Shown here one piece after another: positions 24,165 through 33,830 of a DNA stretch of 64,000 bases. The DNA comes from Actinomycetes bacterium (lineage in GTDB: Bacteria; Actinomycetota; Acidimicrobiia; Acidimicrobiales; Acidimicrobilacustridaceae). The number at the start of each line of letters is the position of its first letter. Position 1 is the first letter of the stretch. The translations under genes were made by a program, and so were the position numbers. The DNA is taken from NCBI GenBank assembly GCA_029782145.1, contig JAKOVH010000030.1, positions 372,001-436,000 of the forward strand, read 5' to 3'. Under the pieces are notes generated by a model, which made no database searches, was not told the origin of the DNA, and was given only the letters and a program-made list of their open reading frames with translations.

Positions 24165-25811
24165 GTGACCGCCGTACCCGTCCCGCCGTCGTTCGCGCTG
24201 GCCGACCTCTACGAGGCCGTGTGCGACGCCATGCCCGGCGCCGAGGCCGTGGTGGCCGGCGCTCACGGCAAGGTGGTGAGCCGGCTCACGTTCGTCGAGC
24301 TCGACCGGAGGGCCAACCGGTTCGCCAACGCGCTCGCGTCACTCGGCGTGGGCGCCGGTGACCGGGTCGGTGTCCACCTGCGCAACCACCCCGAGCACAT
24401 CGAGGTCGTGCTCGGCGCCTTCAAGCTGCGGGCGGTGCCCCTCAACGTCAACTTCCGCTACACGCCCGAGGAGCTCGCCTACCTCGTCACCGACAGCGCC
24501 ATGTCGGCCGTGGTCACCGAGCCCGACCTGGCGCCGGTCGCGCGGGAGGCCGCCCACCTGGCGGGACGGGCCGACCTGGTCGTGGTGGAGCGCGGCGACG
24601 ACTACGAGGCGATGCTGGCCGCTGCTCCCGACGGCCGCCCCGCCGTGGGCGAGCGCACGGGCGACGACCTCTACGTCCTCTACACCGGCGGCACGACCGG
24701 GTCGCCCAAGGGCGTCATGTGGCGCCAGCACGACATCTACATGGCGAGCTTCGGCGGGCGCGGTGCGCCCAAGCGGGGCCTGCCGGCGATCACCGAGCCC
24801 GTCGAGGTGGTGCGCCGGGCCCTCGCCGGGGCGCCGGTGCTGCGGCGCCTCCCGCTCTGCCCGCTCATGCACGGCGCCGCCGGGTGGACGGCGTGGCAGT
24901 CGCTGCTCGGCGGCGGTGCGGTGATCCTCGACACCGACGTCCACCTCGACCCGGCCGCGGCGTGGCAGCTCACCCGGGACGCCGAGGCGGACCTCGTCAT
25001 GGTGGTGGGCGACGCGGTGGCCCGGCCCCTGGCCGACGCCCTGGCCGCGGCGCGAGCCGCCGATCCGTCCGCGCTGGCGCTGCCCCGCCTGCAGCTCATC
25101 GCCTCGGGCGGCGCGGTGCTGTCCCCGTCGGTGAAGGCCCAGCTGCGCGAGCTGCTGCCGGACGTCACGATCCTCGACAGCTTCGGCTCCTCCGAGACCG
25201 GGAGCCAGGGCCGGCTCACCCCCGGCCCCGACGGTGGCCCGCCCCGCCTGGTCGGCGACGGCAGCACCACCGTGCTCGACGGCTCCTTCCACGTCGTCCC
25301 GGCCGACGGGCGCACGGTGGGCAAGCTGGCGCAGCGGGGCCACGTGCCGCTCGGCTACTGGGGCGACGCCGAGCGCACGGCCCTCACGTTCCCGGTGGTC
25401 GACGGCGTGCGCTGGGCGGTGTCGGGCGACGACGCCGTGATCGAGCCCGACGGCACCGTCCGGGTGCTCGGTCGGGGATCGGCCAGCATCAACACCGGCG
25501 GCGAGAAGGTCTTCCCCGAGGAGGTCGAGGGCGTGCTGAAGGCGCACCCCGCGGTGTTCGACGCCCTCGTGGTGGGTGTCCCCGACGAGCGCTTCGGCCA
25601 GCGGGTGAGCGCGGTGGTGGCCGTGCGGGAGGGCGTCGCCCCGCCGGCGCCCGACGAGCTGGCCGCCCACGCTCGCGCCCACCTGGCCGGCTACAAGGTG
25701 CCCCGGTGCTGGGTGCTCAGCGACCACGTCGCCCGGTCCGCGTCGGGCAAGCCCGACTACCGCTGGGCCCGTGACGCTGTCCTGGCCTCCACCGAACCCC
25801 AGAGGAGCTGA
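24165..25811 (+). CDS. AMP-forming acyl-CoA synthetase
   Basis: A 548-residue ANL-family enzyme. It has the phosphate loop YTGGTTGSPKGVMW, the A5-like DSFGSSETGSQG, an A8 hinge region (LGRGSASINTGGEKVFPEEVE) and a C-terminal SASGKPDYRWAR with the catalytic A10 Lys. It would activate a fatty or other carboxylic acid to its CoA thioester. The GTG start is 5 nt after the acetyltransferase stop, so the two are co-transcribed; the A10 Lys is the residue that Pat enzymes acetylate to switch such enzymes off. Confidence 0.9.
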   Translation: MTAVPVPPSFALADLYEAVCDAMPGAEAVVAGAHGKVVSRLTFVELDRRANRFANALASLGVGAGDRVGVHLRNHPEHIEVVLGAFKLRAVPLNVNFRYTPEELAYLVTDSAMSAVVTEPDLAPVAREAAHLAGRADLVVVERGDDYEAMLAAAPDGRPAVGERTGDDLYVLYTGGTTGSPKGVMWRQHDIYMASFGGRGAPKRGLPAITEPVEVVRRALAGAPVLRRLPLCPLMHGAAGWTAWQSLLGGGAVILDTDVHLDPAAAWQLTRDAEADLVMVVGDAVARPLADALAAARAADPSALALPRLQLIASGGAVLSPSVKAQLRELLPDVTILDSFGSSETGSQGRLTPGPDGGPPRLVGDGSTTVLDGSFHVVPADGRTVGKLAQRGHVPLGYWGDAERTALTFPVVDGVRWAVSGDDAVIEPDGTVRVLGRGSASINTGGEKVFPEEVEGVLKAHPAVFDALVVGVPDERFGQRVSAVVAVREGVAPPAPDELAAHARAHLAGYKVPRCWVLSDHVARSASGKPDYRWARDAVLASTEPQRS

Positions 25812-25819
25812 CGAGCGAG

Positions 25820-26818
25820 ATGCGCGCGGTCGTGCTCGAGTCCCACGGCGGCACCGAGGTGCTGCAGGTCACCGACGTGGCCGAACCGGTCGCCGGCCCC
25901 GAGGAGGTGCTGGTCGACGTGGTCGCCACCGCCTTGAACCGGGCCGACCTCCTCCAGCGCCGGGGCCTGTACCCCAGCCCACCCCTTGCCGGCTTCCCGC
26001 CACCGGCCCTGGACATCCCCGGCATGGAGTTCGCCGGCCGGGTGGCGGCGGTGGGCGATCGGGTGGCCGACGTGGCGGTCGGCGACCAGGTGATGGGCAT
26101 CGTCGGCGGTGGCGCCTACGCCGAGCGCCTGGTGGTCCACGAACGGCAGGTGATGCGGGTGCCGTCGGGCGTCGCCGTCGCCGACGCGGCCGCCATCCCC
26201 GAGGTGTGGATCACCGCGTTCGACGCGCTCGTGGTGCAGGGCGGGCTGACCTCCGGGCGCACGGCGCTCGTCCACGCCGGCGGGTCGGGGGTGGGCACGG
26301 CGGCCATCCAGCTCGCCAGGGCGATGGGGGCCCGGGTGGTGGTCACCGCGTCGGCCGGGAAGGTCGACGCGTGCCGGGCGCTCGGCGCCGACCTCGCCGT
26401 CGACTACGCCGCACAGGACTTCGTGGAGGAGTGCCGCTCGTTCACCCGAGGCGCAGGCGTCGACGTGGTGCTCGACGTGGTCGGCGGCGACTACGTCGAC
26501 CGGAACGTGGCGGCGCTGCGGGTGGGTGGCACCATCGTGCTCGTCGGCGTGATGGGTGGCGGGCGCACCGAGGTCAACGTGGGTGCGCTGCTGCCCAAGC
26601 GGGCCACCCTCGTCGGCACCGTGCTGCGGGCCCGGCCGCTCGAGGAGAAGATCGCCATCAGCCGCCGCTTCGCCGCCGAGGTGCTGGCGCTGTTCGACGC
26701 CGGCCTCGTTCGCCCGGTGATCGACTCCCGCTTCCCGCTCGAGCAGATCGCCGCCGCCCACGACCGCATGGAGTCGAACGCCAACGTCGGCAAGATCGTG
26801 GTCGACGTGCAGCCCTGA
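25820..26818 (+). CDS. NAD(P)H:quinone oxidoreductase, PIG3-like (zinc-free MDR)
   Basis: A 332-residue medium-chain dehydrogenase/reductase without the zinc-binding Cys cluster. NRADLLQRRGLYPSPPL and IPGMEFAGRV are typical of the PIG3/QOR group, and HAGGSGVGTAAIQLA is the NADPH-binding loop. It reduces quinones or enoyl-type carbonyls. It follows the synthetase gene by 8 nt and probably belongs to the same transcript. Confidence 0.87.
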   Translation: MRAVVLESHGGTEVLQVTDVAEPVAGPEEVLVDVVATALNRADLLQRRGLYPSPPLAGFPPPALDIPGMEFAGRVAAVGDRVADVAVGDQVMGIVGGGAYAERLVVHERQVMRVPSGVAVADAAAIPEVWITAFDALVVQGGLTSGRTALVHAGGSGVGTAAIQLARAMGARVVVTASAGKVDACRALGADLAVDYAAQDFVEECRSFTRGAGVDVVLDVVGGDYVDRNVAALRVGGTIVLVGVMGGGRTEVNVGALLPKRATLVGTVLRARPLEEKIAISRRFAAEVLALFDAGLVRPVIDSRFPLEQIAAAHDRMESNANVGKIVVDVQP

Positions 26819-26872
26819 CCGATGCCAGCCGCGCTCCGCGGCGAGCATGCGACTTTCCGTCAACCTCTGCTC

Positions 26873-26878
26873 TACAGT
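26873..26878 (+). promoter_or_regulatory. -10 box of the metalloprotease gene, leaderless arrangement
   Basis: TACAGT, 7 nt before the ATG at 26886, in a local AT-richer patch. Confidence 0.5.
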
Positions 26879-26885
26879 TCGCCCC

Positions 26886-27968
26886 ATGGCGGGTGACGAT
26901 CGGGACGGCGAGGATCCTTTCGCGCAGCTGCGCTTGGACGAGGACTTCGTCCGCAGTGCGTCGGTGGCCGAGCAGAGCGCGGCCGACCGCGTGGCGCGCC
27001 TCCAGCGCATCGACGCGGAGCATCGGCGGTTGCGGGAGGAGCGGCAGGCACAGCGAACGAGCGCGAGAGCGCGCTGGGGAGTGCGCCGGAGGGCGGCAAG
27101 GGACGCCCGGAGGATGAGCGGTCGCGGCGGCCGGCGCGAACGGTGGACGCGCCGTGCCACCGTCGTGGGTGTCCTGGTGGCCCTCGCCGGGCTGGCGGCG
27201 TGGAACCTCGCACAGGGAGACGACGCGCGCGCCTCCGCACCGGGTCTCGGACGGCTCTGGGGCGACGGCACCAGCGACTCCTACGCGGGAGGGCGACCGC
27301 ACCCGCCCGCCGGTGTGGAGGCGGCGGCCGATCCGATCGGGGAGCCGGCGCCGCTGGTCTCGAGATCCGACGCCTACCGGTTCGTCCAGACCCAGCCCGG
27401 CGCGGACGCCCCCGTCGCCTACGACCCGTGCCGCCCGATCCACGTGGTGCTCAACGAGCGGACTGCGCCGCTGGGCGGCGACCTCATCGTGCAGGAGGCC
27501 TTGGCCGCTGCCAGTCGGGCGACCGGGCTGCAGTTCGTGGTCGACGGCCCGACCGACGAGGCGCCCAGCGAGGCCAGGGAGCCGTACCAGCCCGAGCGCT
27601 ACCCGGGCCGGTGGGCCCCCGTGCTGATCGCGTGGAGCGACCCGACCGAGACGCCACGGCTCGCCGGTGACGTCGCTGGGCTGGGCGGCAGCAGCTGGCT
27701 GCAGCGCGACGGACGGGCCGTCTACGTCTCCGGGTCGGTCGAGCTCGACGGGCCGGACCTCCAGGTCATCCTGGCCCGGCCTGGTGGCCGGGACGAGGTT
27801 CGGGCTGTGGTCGAGCACGAGCTCGCTCACGTGCTCGGCCTGGACCACGTGAACGACCCCTCGCAGCTGATGAACCCCGAGGGGGCGCCGGGGGTCACCT
27901 CCTACGCGGACGGCGACCTCACCGGCCTGTCCGAGCTGGGCCAGGGCCGCTGCTTCCCCGACATCTGA
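26886..27968 (+). CDS. Membrane-anchored matrixin-like zinc metalloprotease
   Basis: A 360-residue protein. Residues 1-80 are charged and predicted helical, with dense Arg; residues about 84-103 (TVVGVLVALAGLAAWNLAQG) form one membrane span; the rest is outside. The C-terminal domain ends with HELAHVLGLDHVND, which matches the HExxHxxGxxH zinc motif of matrixins and related metzincins, and QLMNP supplies the Met-turn Met. An Arg-rich inner tail of this length is unusual. The ATG at 26886 fits the -10 box; an upstream ATG at 26847 would precede it. Confidence 0.8.
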   Translation: MAGDDRDGEDPFAQLRLDEDFVRSASVAEQSAADRVARLQRIDAEHRRLREERQAQRTSARARWGVRRRAARDARRMSGRGGRRERWTRRATVVGVLVALAGLAAWNLAQGDDARASAPGLGRLWGDGTSDSYAGGRPHPPAGVEAAADPIGEPAPLVSRSDAYRFVQTQPGADAPVAYDPCRPIHVVLNERTAPLGGDLIVQEALAAASRATGLQFVVDGPTDEAPSEAREPYQPERYPGRWAPVLIAWSDPTETPRLAGDVAGLGGSSWLQRDGRAVYVSGSVELDGPDLQVILARPGGRDEVRAVVEHELAHVLGLDHVNDPSQLMNPEGAPGVTSYADGDLTGLSELGQGRCFPDI

Positions 27969-28022
27969 ACGACTCCGACCACTGGTGCGCCGCCCTCGCT
28001 CGCGGGGCCGCAAGGTGGGGTG

Positions 28023-28880
28023 TCAGGTCGGGGTGGCGGCCCGGCGGCTGCAGAGGGCCTCGAGCAGGTCGTCCTCGAAGTGGCCTCGCACGAGGGTGAC
28101 GGCCTGGCCGCTGAGCAGGACCCGGTCGTCGCGCAGCGCCACCTTGAGCACCCCGCCGCGCGGCGACGCCTGCTGGGCGAGGAAGTCGGTGGACGACAGC
28201 CGCTCGGCCCAGAACGGGGCGAGCGTGGTGTGGGCCGAGCCGGTGACGTGGTCCTCCGGGATGCCGACGGCCGGGGCGAAGAACCGCGACACGAAGTCGT
28301 GCAGCCTGTCGCCGACGGCGGTGACGATCACCCCGCGCGACACCTCGGGCACGGCGGCCAGCCGGGACGGGCAGGGCTGCACGGCCCGCACGTCGTCGGC
28401 GGTGGGCACCTCGACGAGCCAGTCCGAGCGGCCCCTGGCCACCGACAGCACGCTGTCGAGGCCGAGGGCGTCGAGCAGGCCCTCCGGGGCGGCCGCCTCC
28501 ACCGGAGGGTCGGCCGGGAAGTCGAGCTGGATCCAGCCGTCCGGGAGGGCCTTGGCGGTGAGGGTGCCGGAGAGGGTCACGAAGTCGAGCGAGGTGGCCT
28601 CGATGCCGACGTCGGTGAGCAGGTGGTGGGCCGCCGCCAGGGTGGCGTGGCCGCAGAGCTCGACCTCGCACACCGGCGAGAACCACCGCAGCCGCCAGGT
28701 GGTGCGGTCGCCGTTGGTGCCGACGGGCTCGAGGAAGGCGGTCTCGGGCTGGTTGGCCTCGGCCGCGACGGCCTGGAGCCACTCGTCGTCGGCGGGGCCG
28801 TCGAGCAGGCAGATGGCCGCGGGGTTCCCCGCGAAGGGGCGGTCGGTGAAGGCGTCGACCAGCGCCACGGGAAGGCCCAT
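28023..28880 (-). CDS. PhzF family epimerase/isomerase
   Basis: A 285-residue PhzF-fold protein. DRPFAGNPAAICLLDG and ANQPETAFL carry the conserved Glu acid/base, CGHATLAAAHHLL lies in the first barrel, and GSAHTTLAPFWAERL mirrors it in the second. PhzF proteins move double bonds or epimerise small acids; the substrate is unknown outside phenazine makers and no phenazine genes are here. It starts 5 nt after the citrate synthase stop, with GGAGG within that gene's end, so it is co-transcribed. Confidence 0.88.
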   Translation of the reverse strand: MGLPVALVDAFTDRPFAGNPAAICLLDGPADDEWLQAVAAEANQPETAFLEPVGTNGDRTTWRLRWFSPVCEVELCGHATLAAAHHLLTDVGIEATSLDFVTLSGTLTAKALPDGWIQLDFPADPPVEAAAPEGLLDALGLDSVLSVARGRSDWLVEVPTADDVRAVQPCPSRLAAVPEVSRGVIVTAVGDRLHDFVSRFFAPAVGIPEDHVTGSAHTTLAPFWAERLSSTDFLAQQASPRGGVLKVALRDDRVLLSGQAVTLVRGHFEDDLLEALCSRRAATPT

Positions 28881-28885
28881 GGGGG

Positions 28886-30154
<1,269 letters not shown>

Positions 30155-30217
30155 TGAAGCTCCAAAGGTCTCGTGGGGGTCCGACCACCTCTCGGCGACG
30201 TCGTCACCGCGGATTGG

Positions 30218-30223
30218 AGCCTA
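30218..30223 (-). promoter_or_regulatory. Candidate -10 box of citrate synthase
   Basis: TAGGCT on the minus strand, about 63 nt before the gltA start, giving a leader with a Shine-Dalgarno site. No convincing -35 element. Confidence 0.3.
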
Positions 30224-30308
30224 GTGGCCCTAGACAGCGGTCCGTACCCGCTGGGACCGAGCAACGGGAGGCGGGCCACGGATCGCGATCCGGATCGGAT
30301 CGAGCGGG

Positions 30309-31718
30309 TCACAGCGGGGTGTTGTCGTGGGCGCGGGGGCCGAGCCGCTCCCGCTTGTCCTCCAGCACGGCGAGGGCCGCGGCCAGCTCCCGCCGGGTGT
30401 CGGCGGGGTCGATCACGGCGTCGACGAAGCCTCGCTCCGCGGCGATGTAGGGGTTCAGCAGGCGCTCCTCGTAGGCCCGTTCGAGCTCGGCCCGCTCGTC
30501 GGCGCCCGCCCGGCGATGCAGGATCTCGACGGCGCCCTTGGCCCCCATCACCGCGATCTCGGCCGACGGCCACGCCAGCGCCAGGTCGTTGCCCATGCGC
30601 TTGGAGTCCATGACGATGTAGGCGCCGCCGTAGCTCTTGCGCAGCGTGACGTTGACCCGGGGGACCGTCGCCCGGGCGTAGGCGAAGGCCATCTGGGCGC
30701 CGTGGCGGATCATGCCCCGCCACTCGAGGTCCTTGCCCGGGTAGAAGCCGGGCGTGTCGACGAGGGTGACGAGCGGGATGTTGAAGGCGTCGCAGAACGC
30801 CACGAACCGGGCGCCCTTCTGCGAGGCGGGGATGTCGAGGGTGCCGGCCAGCGCGCACGGCTGGTTGGCCACGAAGCCGACGGGGCGCCCGTCGACCGAC
30901 CCGAACGCGGTGACGAGGTTGGGCGCCCACGACGCCTTCACCTCCAGCAGCTCGCCGTCGTCGGCCAGGGCCCGGATCACGCTGCGCACGTCGTAGCTGC
31001 CGGTGGGCGAGGCGGGGATGACGTCGCCGACCTCCGGCGTGGGGCGATCGGCCGGGTCGTCGGTGGGCATGCGGGGCGGCAGCTCGTCGTTGTGGGCCGG
31101 GAGGTAGTCGAACAGCGAGGCGACCACCGAGCGGGCCTCGTCGATGTGGTCGACGACGACGGACGCCACGCCGCTGTGGCGGGCGTGGGCCGCCGAACCG
31201 CCGAGCTCGCCCTTGGCGATGGGCACCCCGGTGAACTCGCGCACCATGTGCGGGCCGCTCACGAAGGCGTAGGCCTCGCTCGTCATGACCACGTGGTCGG
31301 CGAGGCCGAGCAGGAGGGCCGGGCCCGACACCGCCGGGCCGTCGACGGCCATCACGGTGGGCACCACGCCGGAGCAGTCGCTGAGGGCCTTGGCCGCCAG
31401 CCCCCACCCGTGGAGGGCGGCGAGGCCCTCGCCGATGTCGGCGCCGCTCGACGACAGCTCGACGACCACGGGCAGGCGCTCGTCGAGGGCGGCTCGGGCC
31501 GCCTCGGCGATGGTCTCGCCGTCGCGGGGGGACAGGGCCCCGGCCCGCTCGGTGCGCCCGACCCGCACCTGCACCACCGAGCGGGGCCCGTGGACCGTGT
31601 CGAGGGTGTCGATCTCGGCCTGCACGACCCCCGGCACCTTGGCCCGCAGCTGCACGATGCGCCCGACGCCCGGCGCCCGCCGGGGGCTGGTCGGTGTGGG
31701 GGGAGGGGAGAGGGCCAT
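30309..31718 (-). CDS. Acyl-CoA carboxylase beta (carboxyltransferase) subunit
   Basis: A 469-residue AccD/PccB-type carboxyltransferase with two crotonase-fold halves: VDGPAVSGPALLLGLADHVV in the first, and VDTPGFYPGKDLEWRGMIRHG with KSYGGAYIVMDSKRMGNDL in the second, where acyl-CoA and carboxybiotin bind. It is shorter than the usual 510-550 residues, mainly at the N-terminus, and begins with a Pro-rich stretch. No biotin carboxylase/carrier gene is in the window, so its alpha subunit must be encoded elsewhere. It follows a LysR gene by 33 nt on the same strand. Confidence 0.87.
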   Translation of the reverse strand: MALSPPPTPTSPRRAPGVGRIVQLRAKVPGVVQAEIDTLDTVHGPRSVVQVRVGRTERAGALSPRDGETIAEAARAALDERLPVVVELSSSGADIGEGLAALHGWGLAAKALSDCSGVVPTVMAVDGPAVSGPALLLGLADHVVMTSEAYAFVSGPHMVREFTGVPIAKGELGGSAAHARHSGVASVVVDHIDEARSVVASLFDYLPAHNDELPPRMPTDDPADRPTPEVGDVIPASPTGSYDVRSVIRALADDGELLEVKASWAPNLVTAFGSVDGRPVGFVANQPCALAGTLDIPASQKGARFVAFCDAFNIPLVTLVDTPGFYPGKDLEWRGMIRHGAQMAFAYARATVPRVNVTLRKSYGGAYIVMDSKRMGNDLALAWPSAEIAVMGAKGAVEILHRRAGADERAELERAYEERLLNPYIAAERGFVDAVIDPADTRRELAAALAVLEDKRERLGPRAHDNTPL

Positions 31719-31751
31719 CGCCGGGGTGCGACCGGCGCCGGGGCCGGTGGG

Positions 31752-32669
31752 TTACGTGTCGCGCGCCGGGTGGATCCCGGGCTGGTGGGGGGCCCGCTCG
31801 GCGACGACCTGCCGGAGCACGTCGCGCAGGGCTCGAGCCGGGGCCGACAGTAACCCGTGGCGGCGGGTGCCGAGCCCCACCGATCGGCCGTGGAGGTCGT
31901 CGACGGGGACGGTGCGCCAGTCGCCCCCGAGCCACACGGGCACGGCGCTGGCCGGCACGATCGCCGCCCCGAAGCCCTCGAAGGCCATCGACGCCATGAG
32001 TCGCACGCCGTCGACCTCGGCCTTGGCGTCGAGGCGGTAGCCCCGCTCGGCGAACAGCGCCTCGAGCTGGGAGCGGAACGGCCGCCCCCGCGGCTCGAGC
32101 AGCAGGGGCTGCCCGTCGAGGTCGGCGAGCGAGACGTGGCTGAGCTCGAAGAAGGGGTGCCCCGAGGGCACGATGAGGATGCGGTCCTCGTCGAACAGCG
32201 GCTCGGTGGCGATCGCGGGGTCGGTGACGGGCAGGGTCATCACGGCCATGTCGATCGCCCCGGACTCGAGCTGCAGCTGCAGCGCCGACGTGGTGGCGTC
32301 GTGGACCACGACCCGCACCCGGGGATGGCGCCGGGCCATGGTCTCGACCAGCACCGGGACCACCCACCGGGCGGTGGTGCCGATGAGGCCGATGCGCCCG
32401 GTGCCGGCCACGACGTCGCGCACCGACGCCACGTCGGCGACCAGGGCGTCGAGCTCGGCCTGGACGCGCCGGGCCCGCTCGACGACCACCGCCCCCTCCT
32501 CGGTGAGCTGGCCCGAGGCGCGGTCGATCAGGGTGACCCCGAGCTCGCGCTCGAGGCGGGCCACGTGGGTCGAGACGTTGGACTGCACCGTGTGCAGCGC
32601 CCGGGCGGCGGCCGAGAAGCCGCCGTGGTCGACCACCGCGAGCACGGCGTTGAGCTGGCGGAGGTCCAT
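31752..32669 (-). CDS. LysR family regulator
   Basis: A 305-residue LysR protein. Residues 1-60 are the winged helix (MDLRQLNAVLAVVDHGGFSA, ALHTVQSNVSTHVARLE) and residues 88-300 the two-lobed effector domain (IDMAVMTLPV, FGAAIVPASAV). The carboxylase beta gene lies directly downstream on the same strand, so it is either part of the same transcript or a target. The 6C RNA promoter lies 35 nt from its start in the opposite direction. Confidence 0.88.
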   Translation of the reverse strand: MDLRQLNAVLAVVDHGGFSAAARALHTVQSNVSTHVARLERELGVTLIDRASGQLTEEGAVVVERARRVQAELDALVADVASVRDVVAGTGRIGLIGTTARWVVPVLVETMARRHPRVRVVVHDATTSALQLQLESGAIDMAVMTLPVTDPAIATEPLFDEDRILIVPSGHPFFELSHVSLADLDGQPLLLEPRGRPFRSQLEALFAERGYRLDAKAEVDGVRLMASMAFEGFGAAIVPASAVPVWLGGDWRTVPVDDLHGRSVGLGTRRHGLLSAPARALRDVLRQVVAERAPHQPGIHPARDT

Positions 32670-32703
32670 CGCTCGTCATGATGGCACGTATCGCAAACAA
32701 CTG

Positions 32704-32733
32704 TTGGACCGATCGCTGGTCGTCCCCGATACT
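32704..32733 (+). promoter_or_regulatory. Promoter of the 6C RNA
   Basis: TTGGAC (32704-32709) and GATACT (32728-32733) with an 18-bp spacer, in an AT-richer stretch. Transcription would begin near 32740. Confidence 0.65.
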
Positions 32734-32739
32734 GAGACC

Positions 32740-32870
32740 CACATACGACGAGGCCACGGTGGATCCCCCCTCCCCGCAGCCTCGCTTGAGGGAAGTCGAG
32801 ATCGGTCCCCCCTCGGTCTCCACCCTCTTCCCGGAGCCGGCTCTCCCCCCGAGCCGGCTCCGGCCGTTTT
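32740..32870 (+). ncRNA. 6C small RNA
   Basis: A non-coding transcript of about 130 nt with two hairpins that each show a TCCCCCC loop. Hairpin 1 (32750-32783) has GAGGC/GCCTC at its base and GGA closing against TCC around C6 at 32765-32770. Hairpin 2 (32798-32820) has an 8-bp stem GAGATCGG/TCGGTCTC (with G-T pairs) around C6 at 32807-32812. GGTGGA and TCCACC can also pair over the whole. This double six-C architecture defines the actinobacterial 6C RNA family, whose C-rich loops are thought to pair with G-rich mRNA regions. A promoter and a strong terminator frame it. Confidence 0.85.
32831..32870 (+). terminator. Rho-independent terminator of the 6C RNA
   Basis: A perfect 13-bp stem (CCGGAGCCGGCTC / GAGCCGGCTCCGG), loop TCCCCCC, then CCGTTTT. 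It is the only clear stem-plus-T-run terminator in the window, and its loop is a third six-C loop. Confidence 0.85.
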
Positions 32871-32918
32871 CCGGCGGGCCCCGACATGGGCCCCCGTCAT
32901 GCGCCCACCCCGACGGCC

Positions 32919-32924
32919 TAGGGT
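32919..32924 (+). promoter_or_regulatory. -10 box of the DUF849 gene, leaderless arrangement
   Basis: TAGGGT, 6 nt before the ATG at 32931 and 48 nt after the 6C terminator, so this gene does not depend on the RNA's transcript. Confidence 0.5.
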
Positions 32925-32930
32925 GCGCCC

Positions 32931-33806
32931 ATGCAACGGGGGCCAGTGATCATCGAGGCGGCCATCAACGGCATCACCCAGAAGGCCGCCAACCCGCACG
33001 TGCCGCGCACGGCCGAGGAGATCGCCGCCGACGCGCTGGCGTGCTTCGAGGCGGGCGCCGCCATCGTCCACAACCACGTCGACGTGCACGGCGACCCGCG
33101 CCTGGTGGCCGACGCCTACCTCGACGCGTGGGCCCCGGTGTTCGAGGCCCGTCCCGACGCGCTCATCTACCCCACCGCCAACGCCGGGCCGGACGGCCTC
33201 ACCTTCGACCACCTGCACCTGCTCGCCGAGTCGGGGAAGCTGCGGGTGAGCCTGTGCGACCCTGGCTCGGTCGACCTGGGCGGCGTCGACGACCAGGGGG
33301 TGCCCCGCGGGTCGTTCGTCTACGCCAACAGCTTCGACTCCATCGCCGCCCAGTTCACCCAGGCCGAGGCCGACCGGGTCGGCCCCAGCCTGGCCATCTA
33401 CGAGCCGGGCTTCCTGCGGGCGACGCTGGCGTGGTGGCGGGCCGGGCGCCTGCCGGCGGGGTCGATGATCAAGTTCTACCTGTCGACCGACCGGGGCTAC
33501 ATGGGGGCGCCGTTCGGCCTCCCGCCGACGCGCCTGGCCCTCGACGCCTACCTCGAGGCGCTCGGCGACTGCCCGGTGCCGTGGGCGGTGTCGGTCGTGG
33601 GCGGCGACGTGGTCGAGTCCGGCCTCGCCGAGTACGCGGTGGAGAAGGGCGGCCACATCCACCTGGGCCTGGAGTTCTTCGCCGGCGACCGCACGCCCTC
33701 CAACGCCGAGCTGGTTGGCGAGGCGGTGGCGGTGTGCGAGCGCCTCGGCGTGCCGGTGGCCAGCTGCGACGAGGCCGCCGAGATCCTCGAGCTGCCCCGC
33801 CGCTGA
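32931..33806 (+). CDS. Beta-keto acid cleavage enzyme (BKACE, DUF849)
   Basis: A 291-residue TIM-barrel protein of the DUF849/BKACE family. These zinc enzymes cleave a beta-keto acid with acetyl-CoA to give acetoacetate and a CoA ester, as 3-keto-5-aminohexanoate cleavage enzyme does in lysine fermentation. The N-terminal IIEAAINGITQKA, the zinc pair HNH in AAIVHNHVDVHGD, and the later VVGGDVVESGLAEYAVEKGG fit. The substrate cannot be read from sequence. It stands alone between the 6C RNA and a hairpin that includes its own stop codon. Confidence 0.84.
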   Translation: MQRGPVIIEAAINGITQKAANPHVPRTAEEIAADALACFEAGAAIVHNHVDVHGDPRLVADAYLDAWAPVFEARPDALIYPTANAGPDGLTFDHLHLLAESGKLRVSLCDPGSVDLGGVDDQGVPRGSFVYANSFDSIAAQFTQAEADRVGPSLAIYEPGFLRATLAWWRAGRLPAGSMIKFYLSTDRGYMGAPFGLPPTRLALDAYLEALGDCPVPWAVSVVGGDVVESGLAEYAVEKGGHIHLGLEFFAGDRTPSNAELVGEAVAVCERLGVPVASCDEAAEILELPRR

Positions 33807-33823
33807 CGGTGCCAGCGGCGGGG
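33795..33823. terminator. Hairpin over the BKACE stop codon
   Basis: A perfect 11-bp stem (CCCCGCCGCTG / CAGCGGCGGGG) with a 7-nt loop. The first arm contains the last codons and part of the TGA. It lies between convergent genes and can serve both directions. Confidence 0.6.
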
Positions 33824-33830
33824 AGCCGGG

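Noticed and set aside
32678-32930. A short plus-strand protein frame starting at 32678 upstream of the BKACE gene
   Set aside because: The promoter lies after its ATG, the frame runs through the 6C hairpins and terminator, and the encoded sequence resembles nothing; the non-coding RNA explains the region.
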